Positions 60,320 to 64,000 of a stretch of DNA of 64,000 nucleotides are shown here, piece by piece. Origin of the DNA: Acidimicrobiia bacterium. GTDB lineage: Bacteria > Actinomycetota > Acidimicrobiia > Acidimicrobiales > Aldehydirespiratoraceae. The translations under genes and the position numbers were made by a program. Every line of letters begins with the position of its first letter. Position 1 is the stretch's first letter. The notes beneath the pieces are model-generated. The model saw only the letters and a program-made list of their open reading frames with translations. It made no database searches and was not told the DNA's origin. The DNA is taken from positions 50,418 through 114,417 of the forward strand of contig JAJEJB010000048.1 of assembly GCA_022828135.1 (NCBI GenBank), given 5' to 3'.

Positions 60320-61312
60320 TCAGCGGTCCCCGTGGCGGCGCACCTGCAGGGCGGTGTCGCCCCGGCGGGGGAGCACCGGCGGGTTGCGCTGCCAGTCGTC
60401 CACCCAACCGTTGGCGCAGCGGCCGCTGCGGTGGGCGTCGACCATCAGGTCCGCCGGCACCGGGCTCATCAACTCGATGTGGGTGCCGTCGGCGTCGTAC
60501 AGCCAGGCGATGGTGCTGTCGTACTCGGGGTAGTCGGCCGGTTCGCTCAGCGGCTCCACCCCGCGGTCCACCGCCCGCTGCCACACCCCGGCCACGTCGC
60601 CGGTGGTGAAGCAGATGTGGTCGTAGCAGCTTCCCCGCCGCTCGAACACTGGACCGTCGATGGTGTCGAAGGCGCCGCCGATGATCTCCAGGCTGAACTC
60701 GTGGCCGGCCGCGTCGAAGAACGGGTCGCTCAGCATCACGAAGCCTTGCGTGCCGCCGCCGGGAAGCGGTGCGGTGAAGTCGTAGGTCTTGACCAGTCCG
60801 AAGTGCTCGACCCAGAAGGCCTCGGCCCGGGCCAGGTCGGAGGTCACGAAACACACGTGGTGCAGGGCCAGGTCCTCCCGGCGGCCCCTGGCAGGCCGGG
60901 GAACGGCCACGTCGCGATGCTCCACCAGGTCGATCATGAGCCCCTCGGGCGACCACACCCCCGCGGCCACGGCCAGGGTCACCCCGTCGACGATGAACGG
61001 CTCCGGCTCCCACGCCGACGGCACCCCGGCGTCGATGAGCCCGGCGTAGGCGGCCTCCACGTCCTCGCACACCAGCGCCACCCGCTCGATGCTCCAGGGC
61101 TGGCTCCTCAGGTACTCCTCAGACTCGGCCAGCAGGGGCGGGCCCTGGAACTCGAGCAGCACGTCGGTCCCCGCGCCCCCGTAGGCCACGTCATGGGAGC
61201 CGCGGCGGTAGGTCCGCTCGGTCACCTCGCAGCCCAGAGCCCGGTAGACGCCGAAGCTGTAGTCCACGTCGGGGCTCAGAAACCCCACATGGTCGAACCG
61301 GAACTCCATCAC
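60320..61312 (-). CDS. VOC-superfamily protein with two glyoxalase-like domains
   Basis: 330 residues, two vicinal-oxygen-chelate units: residues 1-135 (EFRFDHVGFLSPDVDYS) and about 140-280 (ALHHVCFVTSDLARAEAFW, with HICFTTGDV and GTHIELMSP). The arrangement recalls extradiol dioxygenases and methylmalonyl-CoA epimerase/4-hydroxyphenylpyruvate dioxygenase-like proteins. A His-His-Glu iron site is plausible in the second half (His in LHHVCF, HICF and Glu in IELM). Reaction unknown. The start may be the ATG at 61312 or the following ATG. Confidence 0.8.
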   Translation of the reverse strand: MMEFRFDHVGFLSPDVDYSFGVYRALGCEVTERTYRRGSHDVAYGGAGTDVLLEFQGPPLLAESEEYLRSQPWSIERVALVCEDVEAAYAGLIDAGVPSAWEPEPFIVDGVTLAVAAGVWSPEGLMIDLVEHRDVAVPRPARGRREDLALHHVCFVTSDLARAEAFWVEHFGLVKTYDFTAPLPGGGTQGFVMLSDPFFDAAGHEFSLEIIGGAFDTIDGPVFERRGSCYDHICFTTGDVAGVWQRAVDRGVEPLSEPADYPEYDSTIAWLYDADGTHIELMSPVPADLMVDAHRSGRCANGWVDDWQRNPPVLPRRGDTALQVRRHGDR

Positions 61313-61336
61313 CAGACCTTCATAGCGGCTGCGTTC

Positions 61337-62479
61337 CTAGCCGGCGAACTCGGCTCGGAGGGTGTCGACATCCAGGCCGACGCTCTCGACGATCTGCACG
61401 AACGAGTCCCAGTGGGCGGGAAGGATCTCGACCGGCTCAGTCGAGGCCATGGCCCGCCAGCCCCGCTCTCCGGGCAGATAGATCTCGTCCACTCCGGGGC
61501 GCCGCTTGGCCCCCTTTACCGCCTCGACCAGCCGGTCCGACTTGCGGCCCGCCTCGCCGGCGGGCATCCAGTGCGACGGGTCGATCACGATCACGCAGGC
61601 TCCGCCGGTGAGGGCCTCGTCCCGGGGTTCCAGCCAGTAGGACGGGGGTCCGGCGATCTCAGGGCTCAGCCGGGCTCCAGGGTTGATGATCCCGGCCAGC
61701 ATCTCGGTGAACAGGTTGAACGCATAGAGCCGGGGTGTGCCGAACACCGACGGCGCCTCGCAGTCCGATATCCGGCCGTAGTCCTCCATCTGCTTGAAGT
61801 AAGGAGCCGGGTCGTCGGTGAGCTCGCCGGTGTCCGGGTCGACCAGGAACGGTCCGGGGAGCCGCTTGCCCTGGAAGTAGGCCTCGCTGAGGTCGCCGTC
61901 GTGGACCTCCACGGCCTGGATGTCGGAGGTGATGGGCGGGTGCTCGCCGCCCGGGGCCGCGGCCGCGAACGGCGCCCCCGAGAGCACGTTCTCCATCCCT
62001 CCCCACGGCGACACCAGCGGCAGGCTGTTGTTGGTGGCCATGGCCAGCATCCCCTCGCGGGCCGCCATCCGGACGTAGGTCCCGAAGGCGCCCGCGTCGT
62101 TGAAGTCCCGCACGAAGGCGATGGCGATGGCGTGTTCGCGGGCCTTGGCGATGGCGGCGGTGGTGGCCATCGTGATCGCCCACTGGCCCGAGGATCGGTG
62201 GGCGTCGATCACCAGCCAGGCCGGTCCCTCGTCCACCACCTCGGGAACCGCGGTGACATCCATGGTGCCGGTGCGTGCCATCAGCACCGGGATCTCGAAG
62301 ACGCCCATGCCCTGGGTGAGCTTGCCGTTGCGGTCCCCGTCGGACACGCAGCCGGCAACCACCGCAGCGTGCTCGGCCGAGTAGCCCAACTCGCCCAGCA
62401 CCCGGCGGTAACAGTGCTCCAGAAAGTCAGGATCCTCGCGCCGCATGGCACCGCCCCGGACGGAGTCGGGCTCACTCAT
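61337..62479 (-). CDS. Malate/L-lactate dehydrogenase (Ldh2/sulfolactate dehydrogenase) family protein
   Basis: 380 residues. Family features include VSDGDRNGKLTQGMGVFEI, GMLAMATNNSLPLVSPWGG and the C-terminal YLPGERGWR, as in ureidoglycolate/sulfolactate dehydrogenases, which oxidise 2-hydroxyacids with NAD(P). The usual HGV motif region is altered to NGKLTQG. GGGAG precedes the ATG. First of a leftward series (Ldh2, VOC, alcohol dehydrogenase, formamidase-like) diverging from PhyH. Confidence 0.85.
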   Translation of the reverse strand: MSEPDSVRGGAMRREDPDFLEHCYRRVLGELGYSAEHAAVVAGCVSDGDRNGKLTQGMGVFEIPVLMARTGTMDVTAVPEVVDEGPAWLVIDAHRSSGQWAITMATTAAIAKAREHAIAIAFVRDFNDAGAFGTYVRMAAREGMLAMATNNSLPLVSPWGGMENVLSGAPFAAAAPGGEHPPITSDIQAVEVHDGDLSEAYFQGKRLPGPFLVDPDTGELTDDPAPYFKQMEDYGRISDCEAPSVFGTPRLYAFNLFTEMLAGIINPGARLSPEIAGPPSYWLEPRDEALTGGACVIVIDPSHWMPAGEAGRKSDRLVEAVKGAKRRPGVDEIYLPGERGWRAMASTEPVEILPAHWDSFVQIVESVGLDVDTLRAEFAG

Positions 62480-62529
62480 GTCGGCTCCCTTTCGTCGCGG
62501 CGGGACTTACTACTGCAAGACTCTCTCCC

Positions 62530-63381
62530 ATGGCTACTCGCATCAGCAATGCCGAGGTGAAGCGGCTGCCAGCGGACTGCACGACCGAGGACATCGTCGA
62601 GGCCAACGAGCGTGACGGTGGCGTGATCGTCGACGGCTGGCTGTCGCCCGACCTGCTGGACCGGTTTAACGCCGAACTGGAGCCGTGGCTCGATTCCCAC
62701 GGCGGCACCGACTCGGGCTCCGACCCGTCCGACGAGTTCCTGGGGAGGCGAACCCGGCGGCTCCACGCGCTGTGCGTCAAGGCCCCCAGCTTCGTGGAGA
62801 TCATGCTCGACGAGCGCCTGCTCGGCTTCGCTGAGGCGGTGATGGGGCCGATAAGCCCCACGATCATCCTCAACAACGGCGAGGTCATCGACATCGGTCC
62901 GGGGGAGTTGGCCCAGCCGTTCCACCGGGATGACGACGCCTGGAACTTCGCCCACCCGGCAGCTCCGATGATCGTCAACAGCATCGCCGCTCTGGTCGAC
63001 ATCACCCCCGAGATGGGGGGCACGCTGGTGGCTCCCGGCAGCCACCGCTGGGAACCCGGCCGGCAGCCTGATCCCGGAGAGGTGGCCGCCTGCTCGCTGC
63101 CGGCCGGCTCGGTGCTGTTCTTCCGGGGCGACACCCTGCACGCCGGAGGGGCCAACCGCACCGGTGACCGCCGGCGGCGGGCTCTGTCCACCGGCTACTG
63201 CTGCGGCTGGCTGCGGCCGGTGGAGAACAGCTACACCAACATCGGGCCCGAGGTGGCCCGCAGCCTGCCCCGCCGAGCCCAAGAGCTGCTGGGCTACGCC
63301 CTCTACGATGCCTCGGCGGTGGGCGGCGGCTACCTCGGATACCACGACATGGGCGACCCCATGCGCCTGATGATCGTGTAG
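62530..63381 (+). CDS. Phytanoyl-CoA dioxygenase (PhyH) family Fe(II)/2-oxoglutarate oxygenase
   Basis: 283 residues. Iron ligands His132 and Asp134 in FHRDDDAWN and His204 in DTLHAGGANR, followed by an Arg-rich segment for 2-oxoglutarate. It is only distantly like the first PhyH at 3619. It diverges from the Ldh2 series over 50 bases; no ribosome-binding site is clear. Its stop is 2 bases before the broken Calx-beta fragment begins, with no spacer. Confidence 0.87.
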   Translation: MATRISNAEVKRLPADCTTEDIVEANERDGGVIVDGWLSPDLLDRFNAELEPWLDSHGGTDSGSDPSDEFLGRRTRRLHALCVKAPSFVEIMLDERLLGFAEAVMGPISPTIILNNGEVIDIGPGELAQPFHRDDDAWNFAHPAAPMIVNSIAALVDITPEMGGTLVAPGSHRWEPGRQPDPGEVAACSLPAGSVLFFRGDTLHAGGANRTGDRRRRALSTGYCCGWLRPVENSYTNIGPEVARSLPRRAQELLGYALYDASAVGGGYLGYHDMGDPMRLMIV

Positions 63382-63383
63382 TA

Positions 63384-64000
63384 GTTCGCAGCAACGCTGA
63401 TGTGACGGCGAACCTGACCGTCAACTACACCCTCGGCGGGACGGCGACCTGCGGGGTGGACTACACCATTCCGGGCGCCAACTGCAGCGCGATGACCGGG
63501 ACGTTTCAGATCGACGCTGGCACGAAGCACGGTGCGGAAATCTACCTGACACTCACCTAACAGGAGGACGCGGTATACGACAACCAGCAGACACTGATTC
63601 TGGCCATCGTCGCCGGCGGCGGCTACACCCTCGGCAGCACTTCGGCAACCACGGTGACCATCCACGAGAACAGCGGCCAGGCCATGTTCATGACCAGCGG
63701 CACGCCGACCGTGGGCAACTCCCTGTCGTCCCGGCAGGTCTGCGCCGACCCCGACGGCGATGGCACGTTCAACTACAGGTGGCTGCGGAGCGATGAGGCC
63801 GATGGCACGAGGATAGGGAGACCAACTGGAGCAAATTCCACGACTTACACCCTGCAGCAAGCAGACGTGGGCAAGTACCTCCTTCTGCGGGCCACCTACA
63901 CCGACTCAGATGGGCTGTACACACAGGTCTACACGTCGCCAATCGGTCCGATCGGGCAAGGGACCAACAACAAGGTGCAGTTCAGCCGCGACAGCTACAA
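63384..64000 (+). pseudogene. Remnant of a surface/adhesion protein with Calx-beta and Ig-like repeats (in-frame stop, runs off window)
   Basis: One frame reads a Calx-beta-like half (VNYTLGGTATCGVDYTIPG), hits TAA at 63558-63560, and continues in the same frame with the rest of that domain (QEDAVYDNQQTLIL, GYTLGSTSATTVTIHENSG). An Ig-like repeat follows (FNYRWLRSDEADGT then TYTLQQADVGKYLLLRATYTDSDG). There is no start codon of its own: the homology begins directly after the PhyH stop. Base composition is less GC-rich than elsewhere. Either a decayed large secreted repeat protein, or a rearrangement or assembly junction at the PhyH end. Confidence 0.6.

Noticed and set aside
63558..63560. TAA as programmed readthrough or recoding
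   Set aside because: The following bases do not match known readthrough contexts, the fragment has no start, and decay or sequence error is simpler.

Overview
The window is about 70% G+C, uses many GTG and TTG starts, and carries F420-type luciferase-like oxidoreductases, a very long Lhr helicase and lipoprotein binding proteins that mature just before a CGDD(E) sequence. This points to an actinobacterium, most likely an environmental lineage such as Acidimicrobiia; the lineage is inference. I see no tRNA, rRNA, CRISPR array or insertion sequence. Coding is dense, and the only stretch over 300 bases without an intact gene is the right edge, which holds a broken surface-protein fragment.

Region 1 (0-12 kb). 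A PanB-like gene (cut by the left edge) diverges from an aldo-keto reductase, enolase-superfamily protein and XRE-cupin regulator. Facing them is a six-gene operon: binding protein, ATPase, fused double permease, two-subunit Rieske dioxygenase and PhyH oxygenase. Both promoter regions carry the same TTTGAT-N3-ATCAAA palindrome, so they probably form one regulon for importing and oxidising an unknown small organic molecule. A DtxR-type regulator and a luciferase-like oxidoreductase follow.

Region 2 (12-30 kb). This part is more housekeeping in character: Lhr helicase, a DegT-family enzyme with His in place of the PLP lysine, a MacB/FtsX-type exporter with two paralogous permeases, an E2 plus fused E1 alpha-beta 2-oxoacid dehydrogenase pair, two short-chain dehydrogenases (SDRs), and a regulator made of two Lrp/AsnC units in tandem.

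Region 3 (30-51.5 kb). A branched-chain-type ABC importer (binding protein, fused LivHM, LivG, LivF) is followed by a large catabolic block. The block contains an orphan paralogous binding protein, a second Rieske oxygenase, four SDRs, a creatininase-family hydrolase, an NDP-forming acyl-CoA synthetase, a MaoC hydratase, an AroM-like protein, a split E1 whose alpha chain is fused to a lipoyl domain, a luciferase-like oxidoreductase and a TetR regulator. Three copies of a TGGGT-N4-ACCCA palindrome sit in its control regions, including the TetR gene's own promoter. This is the best candidate in the window for an undescribed pathway.

Region 4 (51.5-64 kb). Two modules: a ureohydrolase, C45 acyltransferase, P450 and flavin monooxygenase; and an SDR, SnoaL protein, dimethylformamidase-like hydrolase, alcohol dehydrogenase, VOC protein, Ldh2-type dehydrogenase and PhyH oxygenase. 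Together they suggest attack on amide- or nitrogen-containing compounds. No ferredoxin, ferredoxin reductase or dihydrolipoamide dehydrogenase is present, so the oxygenases and dehydrogenase complexes need partners encoded elsewhere.
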